From Campylobacteraceae bacterium (GTDB lineage Bacteria > Campylobacterota > Campylobacteria > Campylobacterales > Sulfurovaceae): a DNA stretch of 40,926 nt. The DNA lies in NCBI GenBank assembly GCA_026986355.1, contig JALSOO010000105.1:1-40926 (forward strand). Reading direction: 5' to 3'. Below the pieces are notes generated by a model. The model was given only the letters and a program-made list of their open reading frames with translations. It searched no databases and was not told the origin of the DNA. A program made the translations under genes and the position numbers. Positions 25,395-34,015 of the stretch are shown here, piece after piece. The stretch's first letter is position 1, and each line of letters starts with the position of its first letter.

Positions 25395-27743
25395 TTACAC
25401 CTCCTTTATAGTTACTGAAGCATATCTTGAACCATCAAATAGCCCATAAACATTTTCAGCAGATTTAAAATCTGAAAGAGCCATAATATCGCCCTCCATC
25501 TTTTTATCTTCAATTACATCAACAACGATTGTTCCGTTATCAAATACCACCTCTACCTTTTTACCTAAACTCTCTGCCTTAGATGAACTAACATATAGTC
25601 CAAACGGTTCAAAAATCTGATGTGCTTTTGCAGAAAAATCATTGAACTGTCTAGGAGGATTACATCTATAGACAATATCTCCATCTAAAAGAGTATCATC
25701 ATAGAACTTCTCAACTTTTGGAGTATCTCTCTCTTCAAATAGAACATTGAGTAGATAACCTCTATGCTCATTTCCTGCATTATCATAATAGTTATCTAAA
25801 CTATCAAACTCAACAGCTCTGTACCCTCTATCAGTTGGTAGTCGTTTTGTCCAATCTATGGTCTCTTCTGGAGCATCATCAATAAGCTCTTTCATAAGGT
25901 CATTTAACTCATATCCACCATAATCTAACGCAACATTGGTAGGAACAACTCTTTTTGAGAGATTAGTTACTGTTCCCTCTTGTTGGTTAAATGCAGGAAT
26001 ATCCAAATCGCCATCTCCAAGTGCAGAGAGTCTAAAATCTCCAATCTCGTTATAACCAACTGTATAACCCTCTGCATTATCATCAAGGTCACATATAATG
26101 GCTACCCCTAACGCATTTGATTTTGGTGGGTTCATAACAACATTAAATCCTGCTGTCTGCTCAATAAGTGCGATAAGTTTAGCAAGATTATCGGCTCTAT
26201 CATGATAGTAGTAATCCTCTCCTACCATTAGAGTAAATCTCTCTTTTTTCTTCATCATCTTATCGAAGCCTTTAATAAATTTCTTGGAGTCTCCACCTAC
26301 TAAATCTATCAATCCCTCTTTTCCACCAAGCTCTGTAATATAATCTTTGACACTACTATCAAGCTTATCTTGGTCTGAAAATAGTGCAAGAACTAGATAT
26401 AGAGTAGCCTCTTCAAGACCAACTTTATGGGTAAATGTAGAGACACTTTTACCAAATGATGGAATCAGAGTATCTCCTACGGGGTGGAAATATAACCCTG
26501 CACCTTTGTTCATCTTTTGAACATTATTAAATGCGTATTTTAACCCTGGGCTATCGTTTCTCAATGCACCACCTACTGATACGATAAAGTCACTCTTCAT
26601 ACTATCCTCCATAGATGAGGTGTAGAGTGAGTGACCTGACGCATCAGCATAGAGAGTTAAGAACTTTTGAAATGCTCTAACTTCTGGGTTATACAATTTA
26701 ATACCCATCTTCTCTTTGAGTGTCTGAAGCATCATCGCCTCTTCATTGGTAATCATGGAGTTAAATCGGATAGTTTTAGCTTTTTTAAATGCTTCAATAG
26801 CCAAATCAAAAGCTTTTTTATCTTTTGTAACTCCTCTATTCTCATAGTCATAACCAAATCTAGCAGAACCATCAAGAGATACATAGTTCCACTCATTAGT
26901 TACACGATAAATCTTCTCATCTCGATTATCTATAGAGATTGGTTTAACCTCATAATAGATTTGAAAACCATCTGAAGAGTGAGCCGATACAGCAGGAATC
27001 TTTCTCAAATCCCATGCATTTGATGTATAGACAAAATCTCTTGATACCAATGCACCAACAGGACATACTGCGATACACTCTCCACAATCAGAACAATCGG
27101 TAGAACCTGTACCGTTACTTGGAGCAATAACAGATTTTTGAAGCTTATTCCACATAGCATAAGCATCTTTTGGCATCTCATCTTTCCAAGCTTTATCTAG
27201 TGATGCACCACCACGTTTAGTGGTTTTAATCGCTGCATCTCCAATCATATCTTTACATACTGTAGTACAACGTTCACATACGATACATAATCCTGCATCA
27301 TAATGTAAAACACTACTCCAATCGCTTGTCTCTCGTTTTGTATCTGGGATAGAGTACGATTGAGAATCTACTTGTAGTTCTAGTGTGTAGTTTTGTAACT
27401 CACACTCTCCACTCTGGTCACATACACCACACTGTAGTGGGTGGTTAACATCATAAACTTCCATCATTGCTCTACGCTCTGCTAGAATATTTGGAGTGTT
27501 AACGGTAACCTCCATGCCCTCTTTGACCTTAGTATTACAAGAATAAACCTGCTTCCCATTAGCTTCAACTAGACATATCCTACACGCTAGTGTGGGAGAA
27601 CATCTCGTTAAGTAACAGATTGCAGGAATAAAAATATCGTTGGCACGAGCAGCATTGAGGATATATTCACCCTCTTTTGCTTTATACTCTTTACCATCAA
27701 TAGTAATACTTACCATATTTTCTACTGTTTGTACTTCGCTCAT
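25395..27743 (-). CDS. nuoG: Second NuoG-like iron-sulfur subunit (NuoG2), with an extra ferredoxin-type cluster
   Basis: The 782-residue protein starts with a [2Fe-2S] domain (CYLTRCSPTLACRIC and VYSC, N1b-type), then HPLQCGVCDQSGEC (N4-type with His ligand). Next come CIVCERCTTVC and CSDCGECIAVCPVGAL, eight cysteines for two [4Fe-4S] clusters where NuoG normally has one at this point. The two Cys groups are separated by about 60 residues not found in the first NuoG of this operon. The CxxCxxxC site for cluster N7 at the start of the molybdopterin-like domain is absent (IPAVSAHSSDGFQ). The C-terminal half is a degenerate molybdopterin-oxidoreductase fold without cofactor ligands that I can identify. 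It lies one base after NuoG1 and before nuoH. It conducts electrons in the peripheral arm. How two NuoG proteins fit into one complex, or whether they alternate, is not known from sequence. Confidence 0.88.
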   Translation of the reverse strand: MSEVQTVENMVSITIDGKEYKAKEGEYILNAARANDIFIPAICYLTRCSPTLACRICLVEANGKQVYSCNTKVKEGMEVTVNTPNILAERRAMMEVYDVNHPLQCGVCDQSGECELQNYTLELQVDSQSYSIPDTKRETSDWSSVLHYDAGLCIVCERCTTVCKDMIGDAAIKTTKRGGASLDKAWKDEMPKDAYAMWNKLQKSVIAPSNGTGSTDCSDCGECIAVCPVGALVSRDFVYTSNAWDLRKIPAVSAHSSDGFQIYYEVKPISIDNRDEKIYRVTNEWNYVSLDGSARFGYDYENRGVTKDKKAFDLAIEAFKKAKTIRFNSMITNEEAMMLQTLKEKMGIKLYNPEVRAFQKFLTLYADASGHSLYTSSMEDSMKSDFIVSVGGALRNDSPGLKYAFNNVQKMNKGAGLYFHPVGDTLIPSFGKSVSTFTHKVGLEEATLYLVLALFSDQDKLDSSVKDYITELGGKEGLIDLVGGDSKKFIKGFDKMMKKKERFTLMVGEDYYYHDRADNLAKLIALIEQTAGFNVVMNPPKSNALGVAIICDLDDNAEGYTVGYNEIGDFRLSALGDGDLDIPAFNQQEGTVTNLSKRVVPTNVALDYGGYELNDLMKELIDDAPEETIDWTKRLPTDRGYRAVEFDSLDNYYDNAGNEHRGYLLNVLFEERDTPKVEKFYDDTLLDGDIVYRCNPPRQFNDFSAKAHQIFEPFGLYVSSSKAESLGKKVEVVFDNGTIVVDVIEDKKMEGDIMALSDFKSAENVYGLFDGSRYASVTIKEV

Positions 27744-27744
27744 A

Positions 27745-30003
27745 TTAGCTTCCTACTCTTTCTAAATCTACTTTACTAAATCTATAAGAGGATAGCAAAG
27801 CCGTACTTAAGCCCATATCAAATAATGGGTTAAGGGCTATTGTACCCTTTAAAGATGTATCAATCTTAAACACTCTCTCAAATTTAACGGAATCTATGGT
27901 GTAACGTATAGTATCACCATCTTTTAACTTTGATGCAGTTGCAAACTGCTGTGAACCCAAAAGATAGGCATCTTTTATAAGATTATCTGACAATGCCGTT
28001 AACGGGGAGAAGTGTTCTTGTGGGTTACAATTATAGACAACTGTTCCATCAAAAGCACTCATCTCTGCTATATCTTCTATAGATGTATCTAGCCCCACTT
28101 CTACCTCATCAAGAATATAACCTCTATGCTCATTACCTTTTGCATCAAAATAGTTTGTTAAACTATCAAACTCAATTGCTTTAAAGCCTTTGAATAGAGG
28201 TAAATCTTTTGTATAATCAATCGTATACTCTGAGTTTAATCCTAAACTATTTGCTAAATCATTTAGAACATAACCACCATAATCTAATACAACATTTAGA
28301 GAAGTAACTCTCTTATCAAGTGAGGTTAATGTACCCTCTTGTTGTGTAAAGCTTGGCATATCTAAATCACCATCTCCAAATGATGATAAAGTAAAGTCTC
28401 CTTTTACGTTATAACCAATCGTTGAACCCTCTATATCATCATCTAAATCACAAATTTGTGAGATACCCATACCGTTACCAGCAGGAGGAATACAGATAAC
28501 ATTAAATCCTGCATACTTCTCTAGTAGAGCCAGAAGTTTAGCGATATTTTCAGCTCTTGGGTGTGCATATAAATCAGCTCCTACAACTAAAGAGAATCGA
28601 CTCTTTTTAAGAAGTGATTTCTCTAAAGCCTCAAGCTCCTCTTCGCCTACATTGCATTCAGCAGAGAGATTTCCAATATCAAGCTCATCAAGTATATCTC
28701 TAATGTTTTGAGGGAGTTCACACTCTTTTAGTAGAGTATCTGCTAGGAGTGCTACTACACCCTCTTCTGAACCTGCTTCATATTTGATAAATTGAGTTAC
28801 AATATTTTTAAGTTCACTATCTTCTATAGGGTGCATATAGGCAACTCTAGCTCTATGCCACTTAGAAGCCATATTGATATGATACTTAACAATAGGTGCA
28901 TCATCATTTACACGTGTTCCTACTACAATTACAGCTCTTGAGTTAGATAACTCTTTTAGAGAGCCACCATAGAGAGATTTACCTGTAATAGTCCCATACG
29001 AATTCATAAACTTCTGAAATGCTCTTGCCTCATGAGAGATAAGCTTATAACCTCTACTCTCTTTTAGCTTTTGTAAAATATACGCCTCTTCATTTGATAC
29101 TTCATTAGAAAAGATAATAGTTTTAGCAGACTCAAACGCTTTTAGTGCAGATTGAAATGCTATTTCATCTTTTACAACATCTCTATTGGCAATATCAAAT
29201 CCATAACGAGAAGCCGAACATAGAGTAGAGAATTCAGCCGTATTGCTTACACGGTAAATCTCTCCTTTTTTAACTTCATAAATCACATCATGCCCACCCC
29301 CACAGTGAGGACAAGTTGATGGTATCTGTGTTAGCTCCCAAGCATTTGAACTATATTTGAAACGACTATCAACCAATGCCCCAACAGGACATACAGCTGC
29401 GGCCTCGCCAAGTGTTTTATAGTTTTTATCTTGTTTTACATTTTCGATAGTTGAAGAGTATCCACCAAATTTTACTTTGAGTGCTTCATCTCCTGTAATC
29501 TCTGTAGATACTCTTACACACTTCTCACACATAATACACAGAGCTGGGTCATAAGAGATAACACCCCAGTTCTGAACAGGTCTATGTGGCTCTTTGGTAG
29601 TAAAGTTTTGTCCACTTACACCAAACTCCATTGTCTTGTTTTGGAGGTCACACTCTCCACTCTTGTCACATACTCCACACTCTAAAGGGTGGTTTACATT
29701 ATAGAGTTTCATAATGCTTTGACGCTCTTTAAATAACTCTTGATTGTTGGTTGTAATAACAGCACCATCTGTTGCTTTCTCTTGACAAGATAATATTGCT
29801 CCATCAACACCCTCTACATCAACAATACACATTCTACATGATGCAATTGGTAATGTTTTGGTTAGATAACACATGGTTGGAATATATATCTCATTTTCAC
29901 GAGCAATCTCCAAAATTGTTTGACCATAAATAGCCGAACAGCTTTTCCCATCAATAGTTACATTGATAGCTTTTGCTTCTATATCTCTTATACTGCTCAT
30001 CAT
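27745..30003 (-). CDS. nuoG: First NuoG-like iron-sulfur subunit (NuoG1)
   Basis: About 752 residues. Cluster motifs in order are CYLTKTLPIASCRMC plus ILSC (N1b [2Fe-2S]), HPLECGVCDKSGEC (N4), CIMCEKCVRV with the distant CPVGAL (N5-type, single [4Fe-4S]), and CPHCGGGH followed 24 residues later by Cys, which sits where N7 occurs but has His for the third Cys. The C-terminal molybdopterin-like domain resembles NuoG2 in many stretches (GYNVKGDFTLSSFGDGDLDM, EFDSLTNYFDAKGNEHRGY), so the two arose by duplication. The ORF track starts 12 codons earlier inside the preceding gene; the ATGATG at 30003-29998 overlaps the preceding TGA stop and is preceded by GGTGG, so I place the start at 30003. It accepts electrons from the NuoF substitute, or takes its place, in the peripheral arm. 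Confidence 0.87.
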   Translation of the reverse strand: MMSSIRDIEAKAINVTIDGKSCSAIYGQTILEIARENEIYIPTMCYLTKTLPIASCRMCIVDVEGVDGAILSCQEKATDGAVITTNNQELFKERQSIMKLYNVNHPLECGVCDKSGECDLQNKTMEFGVSGQNFTTKEPHRPVQNWGVISYDPALCIMCEKCVRVSTEITGDEALKVKFGGYSSTIENVKQDKNYKTLGEAAAVCPVGALVDSRFKYSSNAWELTQIPSTCPHCGGGHDVIYEVKKGEIYRVSNTAEFSTLCSASRYGFDIANRDVVKDEIAFQSALKAFESAKTIIFSNEVSNEEAYILQKLKESRGYKLISHEARAFQKFMNSYGTITGKSLYGGSLKELSNSRAVIVVGTRVNDDAPIVKYHINMASKWHRARVAYMHPIEDSELKNIVTQFIKYEAGSEEGVVALLADTLLKECELPQNIRDILDELDIGNLSAECNVGEEELEALEKSLLKKSRFSLVVGADLYAHPRAENIAKLLALLEKYAGFNVICIPPAGNGMGISQICDLDDDIEGSTIGYNVKGDFTLSSFGDGDLDMPSFTQQEGTLTSLDKRVTSLNVVLDYGGYVLNDLANSLGLNSEYTIDYTKDLPLFKGFKAIEFDSLTNYFDAKGNEHRGYILDEVEVGLDTSIEDIAEMSAFDGTVVYNCNPQEHFSPLTALSDNLIKDAYLLGSQQFATASKLKDGDTIRYTIDSVKFERVFKIDTSLKGTIALNPLFDMGLSTALLSSYRFSKVDLERVGS

Positions 30004-32009
30004 ACAGCCACCATCGATATATAGTAACATCGCATACAACGCTCTGCTTCTGCTATCGCCTCTTCTCCAGTAAATCCAAGATTTACCTCTCTTTGGTTAT
30101 CTTTACGCTCATCAACTCCAAGTTTTTCACTCTCTTGACGTGGAATACCTGGCATCCACCCTGTAATCTTCTCATTTTTATTATAAACTCTTAAACGAGA
30201 TAAGTGGTCTTCCATAATCTCATCATCAAGAAGTGTACATTTACCATCATAGATATAACGACTTATTACTGAGGCAGCACGTCTTGCTTGACCTACTGCA
30301 TTTACAATAGTCATTGGTCCATACTCACAATCTCCAGCAGCAAAAAGTCCATCTTTTGAGGTCATATAATCTTTACCGTTAGTAGCAATTGAGTTCCAAC
30401 TTGTCATTTTAATATCCCACTCTTCAGGAATAATCTGTAAATCTAGTGATTGAGAGACAGCAGGGATTAGATAGTCAATATCTAACTCAAAATCTGCACC
30501 CTCTATCTTAACAAGTTGAGGTCGTCCACCATTTGGGTCTGGAACAAGTTCAAACTTATTAACTTTAAGCTTTGTAAGTTTATCTCCATCATCAAAAATC
30601 TCTTCAATAGACGAGTAGAAGATAAACTCAACACCCTCTTCAAGAGCCTCATGATACTCTTCATAAGTTGTATTTCTAATAATAGTTTTTTCATCACGAC
30701 GGTAAAGCATAATAACTTTTTTAGCACCCTCACGAATCGAACAACGTACAACGTCCATAGAGGTAAATCCACCACCGACACAGACAACTGTTTTGTCTTT
30801 AAGTTCATTTGATGCAGGGCTACCGATACCATATTTATGCCATAGGTTAACCTTGTCAAGCATATCTATAGCACCCCAATAACCCTGTTTAGTTGGGTCT
30901 TCATTTTTAGCACGAACTTTTTTAGAGAGTCTAGCACCAAATCCAAGTAGTGTCGCATCATACTCTTCATAAATATCTTTAAGCATCTCTGCTGTTACTC
31001 GGCAGTTATTGGTAATAGTTACAGCTTCCATCTCTAAAACAAGGTCAATATCTTTGTTGTACTTATCAACAGGCATTCTATACTCTGGAACACCTACAGC
31101 AACCTCTCCACCATTTACTGGTAGCTCTTCAAAGATATGAACCTTTATACCCTCTAGTGCCAAGTAGTACGCTGCTGTTAGACCTGCAGGTCCTGCACCA
31201 ATAATGGCTACTTTTTTACCATCATTTCGTAGAGGTTTTGGCTCAAATGGGTGCAACCAAGGAACTTCATGGTCTGTCTCATAATCAGCACCTAATCGTT
31301 TAAGCTCCATAATAGAGATAGGTTCATCAAGATTCATACGTCTACACGCATCTTCACAAGGGTGTGGACATACACGACCACAAGTGTGTGCTAATGGCAT
31401 TGTTTGACGAGTTGCAGACAATGAATCTGTAAATACCATATCTCTAACACCCTCAATATAAGCAGGAATATCAACACTTGCAGGACACATATCCGTACAT
31501 GGTGCTGTTACTTTTGCAATATAAGAGATGTCTGAATTGTAGTGGATAGAAGGTATTTGAGCATCAATACAGGTATCAAACTGCTCTTTGTAATGCTCCA
31601 TTAAATCTAATATAGGTTTAGGAACGGTCTTTCCAATCTCACATTTTGATGTAACCATCATAGTTTGTGAAATCTCTTTGAGGTGGTCTACATCTGCATG
31701 TGTACCCTCTCCTCGTGCTATTTTGTCGAGTAAGTCATAAAGAATCCTACCTCCCCAACGACCAGGAGCACAACGACCACACGCTTCTGAGTACTCTTGG
31801 TACTGTGCTGCGTATTGTGTTGCCAAAATAACAGCATCTATATCTTCGTCAAAGATGGCAACACCATCCCAACCAATAAATGCTTTGCTATCTCGCTCTC
31901 CATGATAGGTTTCAGGAAGTTTAAAACCCGACTCACTCCACTCTTCTGATGGTTTACCACGATTGTCGATAAACTCATCACGCCAAGTAGAGAACAGTAA
32001 CCTAGACAT
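30000..32009 (-). CDS. NuoF substitute: NuoF C-terminal-like cluster region fused to a GltD/NfnL-like FAD oxidoreductase
   Basis: The 669-residue protein sits exactly where nuoF belongs but has no NADH/FMN Rossmann-like NuoF domain and no SLBB ubiquitin-like domain. Residues about 70-145 resemble the NuoF four-helix N3 region: SEACGRCAPGRWGGRIL (C77, C80, with Gly in the place of the third Cys) and SKCEIGKTVPKPI (C123). From about 165 it is GltD/NfnL-like: CTDMCPASVDIPAYI and CGRVCPHPCEDAC (two [4Fe-4S] clusters), GAGPAGLTAAYYLA (FAD), VVCVGGGFTSMDV and LYRRDEK (second dinucleotide, NAD(P)H), and AAGDCEYGPMTIVNA (FAD ribityl). It ends with ERCMRC. Such flavoproteins oxidise NAD(P)H and pass electrons to iron-sulfur partners. 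It is probably the electron-entry flavoprotein of this complex I, in the cytoplasm. Which pyridine nucleotide (or ferredoxin) is used is undecided. Confidence 0.85.
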   Translation of the reverse strand: MSRLLFSTWRDEFIDNRGKPSEEWSESGFKLPETYHGERDSKAFIGWDGVAIFDEDIDAVILATQYAAQYQEYSEACGRCAPGRWGGRILYDLLDKIARGEGTHADVDHLKEISQTMMVTSKCEIGKTVPKPILDLMEHYKEQFDTCIDAQIPSIHYNSDISYIAKVTAPCTDMCPASVDIPAYIEGVRDMVFTDSLSATRQTMPLAHTCGRVCPHPCEDACRRMNLDEPISIMELKRLGADYETDHEVPWLHPFEPKPLRNDGKKVAIIGAGPAGLTAAYYLALEGIKVHIFEELPVNGGEVAVGVPEYRMPVDKYNKDIDLVLEMEAVTITNNCRVTAEMLKDIYEEYDATLLGFGARLSKKVRAKNEDPTKQGYWGAIDMLDKVNLWHKYGIGSPASNELKDKTVVCVGGGFTSMDVVRCSIREGAKKVIMLYRRDEKTIIRNTTYEEYHEALEEGVEFIFYSSIEEIFDDGDKLTKLKVNKFELVPDPNGGRPQLVKIEGADFELDIDYLIPAVSQSLDLQIIPEEWDIKMTSWNSIATNGKDYMTSKDGLFAAGDCEYGPMTIVNAVGQARRAASVISRYIYDGKCTLLDDEIMEDHLSRLRVYNKNEKITGWMPGIPRQESEKLGVDERKDNQREVNLGFTGEEAIAEAERCMRCYYISMVAV

Positions 32010-32773
32010 TATTTACCCTTTTTTCTAGCAGGAGCTTTTTTTGTAGATGTTTTCTTGAGAGGTGCTTTTTTAAGAGGAGCTTTTTTTGCTGGAGCTTTCT
32101 TTGCTTCTTCTTTTGTTTCAGCAACAAACTTTTCTGTCTCCTCTTTTATTTTTGCTTCAGCTTCAGCTTTTTCTGCTTCGTCTCTTGCTTTCGCTTCAGA
32201 AGCAACTTTTTTAGCCTCCTCTTTTGCTTTTGCTTCAGCAATAGCCTTCTTTTCAGCTTCCTCTTTTGCTTTTTTCTCTGCATCAGCTTTAGCTTTGGCT
32301 TCGGCTTTCTCTTTTGCTAATTTTTCAGCCTCCTCTTTTGCTTTTTTCTCTGCATCAGCTTTAGCTTTAGCTTCTGCCTCCTCTTTAGCTAATTTTTCAG
32401 CCTCCTCTTTTGCTTTTTTCTCTGCATCAGCTTTAGCTTTAGCTTCAGCTTTCTCTTTTGCTAATTTTTCAGCTTCGATTCGTTTCTCTTCTGCTATTTT
32501 TTTAGCTTTGATTGCATCTTCTTTACGTTTAGCTCTCTCTTCATCTGAAACTTTTTTAACAACAATAGTCCAATCAACTTCATTAAATTTCAATGAATTC
32601 ATCAAATCATGTTGTAAATCTCTAATAAAGTCAGCAGACTTTTGAATATGAGAGAAATCTCCTACTTCAAAAAGGAATATACCCACTTCACCAACTTTTA
32701 GTCCAGAGTCAATAAGCTCTTCCATTCTATTATAAAAATCATCTTTAAGATGTCTTAAATCATATCTTTTCAT
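32009..32773 (-). CDS. NuoE substitute: HP1264-like domain with TolA-like repeat helix and histone-like tail
   Basis: Residues 1-75 resemble the short protein that replaces NuoE in Helicobacter and Campylobacter (HP1264/Cj1575c type; about 76 residues there), with DLRHLKDDFYNRMEELI, VGEVGIFLFEVGDF and NEVDWTIVVKK. There are no NuoE [2Fe-2S] cysteines, and the 254-residue protein contains no Cys at all. Residues 76-225 are almost only Ala, Lys and Glu in a probable single long helix, with three 24-residue units EKLAKEKAEAKAKADAEKKA (102-125, 126-149, 150-173). Residues 225-254 are a basic KKAPAKKAPLKKAPLKK tail like the C-terminus of histone H1 or Hc1. It overlaps nuoD by one base and the NuoF substitute by one base. 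The domain probably anchors on complex I; the helix and tail may reach membrane, nucleic acid or another protein. Nothing in it looks catalytic. Confidence 0.8.
   Translation of the reverse strand: MKRYDLRHLKDDFYNRMEELIDSGLKVGEVGIFLFEVGDFSHIQKSADFIRDLQHDLMNSLKFNEVDWTIVVKKVSDEERAKRKEDAIKAKKIAEEKRIEAEKLAKEKAEAKAKADAEKKAKEEAEKLAKEEAEAKAKADAEKKAKEEAEKLAKEKAEAKAKADAEKKAKEEAEKKAIAEAKAKEEAKKVASEAKARDEAEKAEAEAKIKEETEKFVAETKEEAKKAPAKKAPLKKAPLKKTSTKKAPARKKGK
32255..32470 (-). repeat. Three 72-bp tandem repeats inside the NuoE-like gene
   Basis: TGCATCAGCTTTAGCTTT recurs at 32279, 32351 and 32423, an exact 72-bp period, with the flanking sequence nearly identical in all three units. They encode three nearly identical 24-residue blocks. 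Codons differ at a few positions (for example gcttcg, gcttct, gcttca), so the array is not brand new. In-frame slippage would change helix length by multiples of 24 residues. Confidence 0.9.
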
Positions 32774-34002
32774 TATCTATCCACCTCTCCAAATACAATA
32801 TTTGTTGAACCAATAATAGTTACAACATCTGCAATATAAGTACCAACTAAAATCTCTTGAAGCAGTCCTGTATGGAAGAATGATGGTGCTCTACACTTAA
32901 GTCTATAAGCATATGGCTCTCCCTCTGATTTGATATAGAATCCAAGCTCTCCTTTTGGAGACTCTGTTGGAACATATACCTCCCCTTTTGGTGGTCTCAT
33001 TCCTTGTGTGACTAATACAAAATGTTGCATCAATGCATAGTTTTGTGTCATTATCTCCTCTTTTGGAGCAGATATATATTGTGGTGCATGTGCCATTAAT
33101 TGAGGTTCGGTCTCATCATATTTCAAGATAAGTTGACGAATCATCTTTGTTGACTCTTTCATCTCTGCCATATAGAGTCTATATCTACCATAAGAGTCAT
33201 TAGTATCAGCTACAGGTATATCAAAATCCAATTCTGAATAGAGTTCATAAGGCTCTTCTTTACGAACATCATAAGCAACTCCTGAACCTCTAAGCATAGG
33301 ACCTGTACAACCCCAACTAAGCGCATCTTCAGTAGAGATTACACCAACATCTTCCAAACGCATTTTCCAAATTCTATTCTCTTGTAGAAGTGCATTATAG
33401 GTATGTTCTAACTCATAATCAACAGCATTACAGAAGTTTCTCATTTGTGCTAACCAACCTGCTGGTAAATCCAATGGAACACCACCAATTCTAACAGATG
33501 AGTGAGTCAATCTAGCTCCACAGTAATCTTCCATCAAGTCCATTGCAAACTCACGCTCACGGAAAGCATAAAGGAATACAGACATTGCACCAACGTCTAG
33601 TGCATGTGTTGCGATAAAAAATAGATGAGAGATAATTCGGTTAAGTTCAAGTAGCATAGTTCTAATAACTTGTGCTCGTCTAGGTGCTTCTATTCCCAAC
33701 AGCTTTTCTACAGCTAATGCATACGCATAGTTGTTTGAGGTAGAAGCGATATAATCAAGTCTATCTGTTGTAGGTAGAAACTCATTATATGTCATATTTT
33801 CAGCCATCTTTTCGATACCACGGTGTAGATAACCAATATCTGGATAGGCTTTTACTACCTGCTCTCCATCAAGTTCGAGTACAAGTCTTAACTGTCCATG
33901 TGCTGATGGGTGTTGTGGTCCAAAGTTGATAACCATAGTATTGTCATCACGCTCAAAATTTAGGTTTTCAAAAAATGGGGATAATTTATTTGGTTGTTGC
34001 AT
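32773..34002 (-). CDS. nuoD: NADH-quinone oxidoreductase subunit D
   Basis: The 409-residue subunit has the NuoD hallmarks [20 protein letters not shown] near the N-terminus, [27 protein letters not shown], the [10 protein letters not shown] motif and the ending [19 protein letters not shown]. It forms the quinone-binding pocket with NuoB and carries the His and Asp near the headgroup (in GPQHPSAHG and the C-terminal region). Separate NuoC and NuoD genes are used, not a fusion. The next gene upstream is 13 bases away. Confidence 0.96.
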   Translation of the reverse strand: MQQPNKLSPFFENLNFERDDNTMVINFGPQHPSAHGQLRLVLELDGEQVVKAYPDIGYLHRGIEKMAENMTYNEFLPTTDRLDYIASTSNNYAYALAVEKLLGIEAPRRAQVIRTMLLELNRIISHLFFIATHALDVGAMSVFLYAFREREFAMDLMEDYCGARLTHSSVRIGGVPLDLPAGWLAQMRNFCNAVDYELEHTYNALLQENRIWKMRLEDVGVISTEDALSWGCTGPMLRGSGVAYDVRKEEPYELYSELDFDIPVADTNDSYGRYRLYMAEMKESTKMIRQLILKYDETEPQLMAHAPQYISAPKEEIMTQNYALMQHFVLVTQGMRPPKGEVYVPTESPKGELGFYIKSEGEPYAYRLKCRAPSFFHTGLLQEILVGTYIADVVTIIGSTNIVFGEVDR

Positions 34003-34015
34003 AGTTCTCCTCCCT

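Noticed and set aside
26667-26975. 102-codon plus-strand ORF inside NuoG2
   Set aside because: Antisense shadow of a conserved gene; Cys/Phe/Ile-rich low-quality translation.
30001-30039. Upstream start for NuoG1 given by the ORF track
   Set aside because: It would extend NuoG1 into the preceding gene with a hydrophobic non-family lead; the ATGATG overlapping the TGA stop is a better start.
30503-30859. 118-codon minus-strand ORF inside the NuoF substitute, with a plus-strand partner at 30516-30812
   Set aside because: Both overlap a strongly supported 669-residue gene in other frames and show no recognisable protein.
32251-32480. CRISPR array
   Set aside because: The 72-bp repeats are contiguous, coding and without spacers. 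No direct-repeat/spacer pattern was seen anywhere in the window.
32055-32645. 196-codon plus-strand ORF rich in Ala, Ser and Phe
   Set aside because: It is the antisense shadow of the Lys/Ala/Glu repeat gene; its composition comes from the repeat codons, and it has no ribosome binding site or family features.
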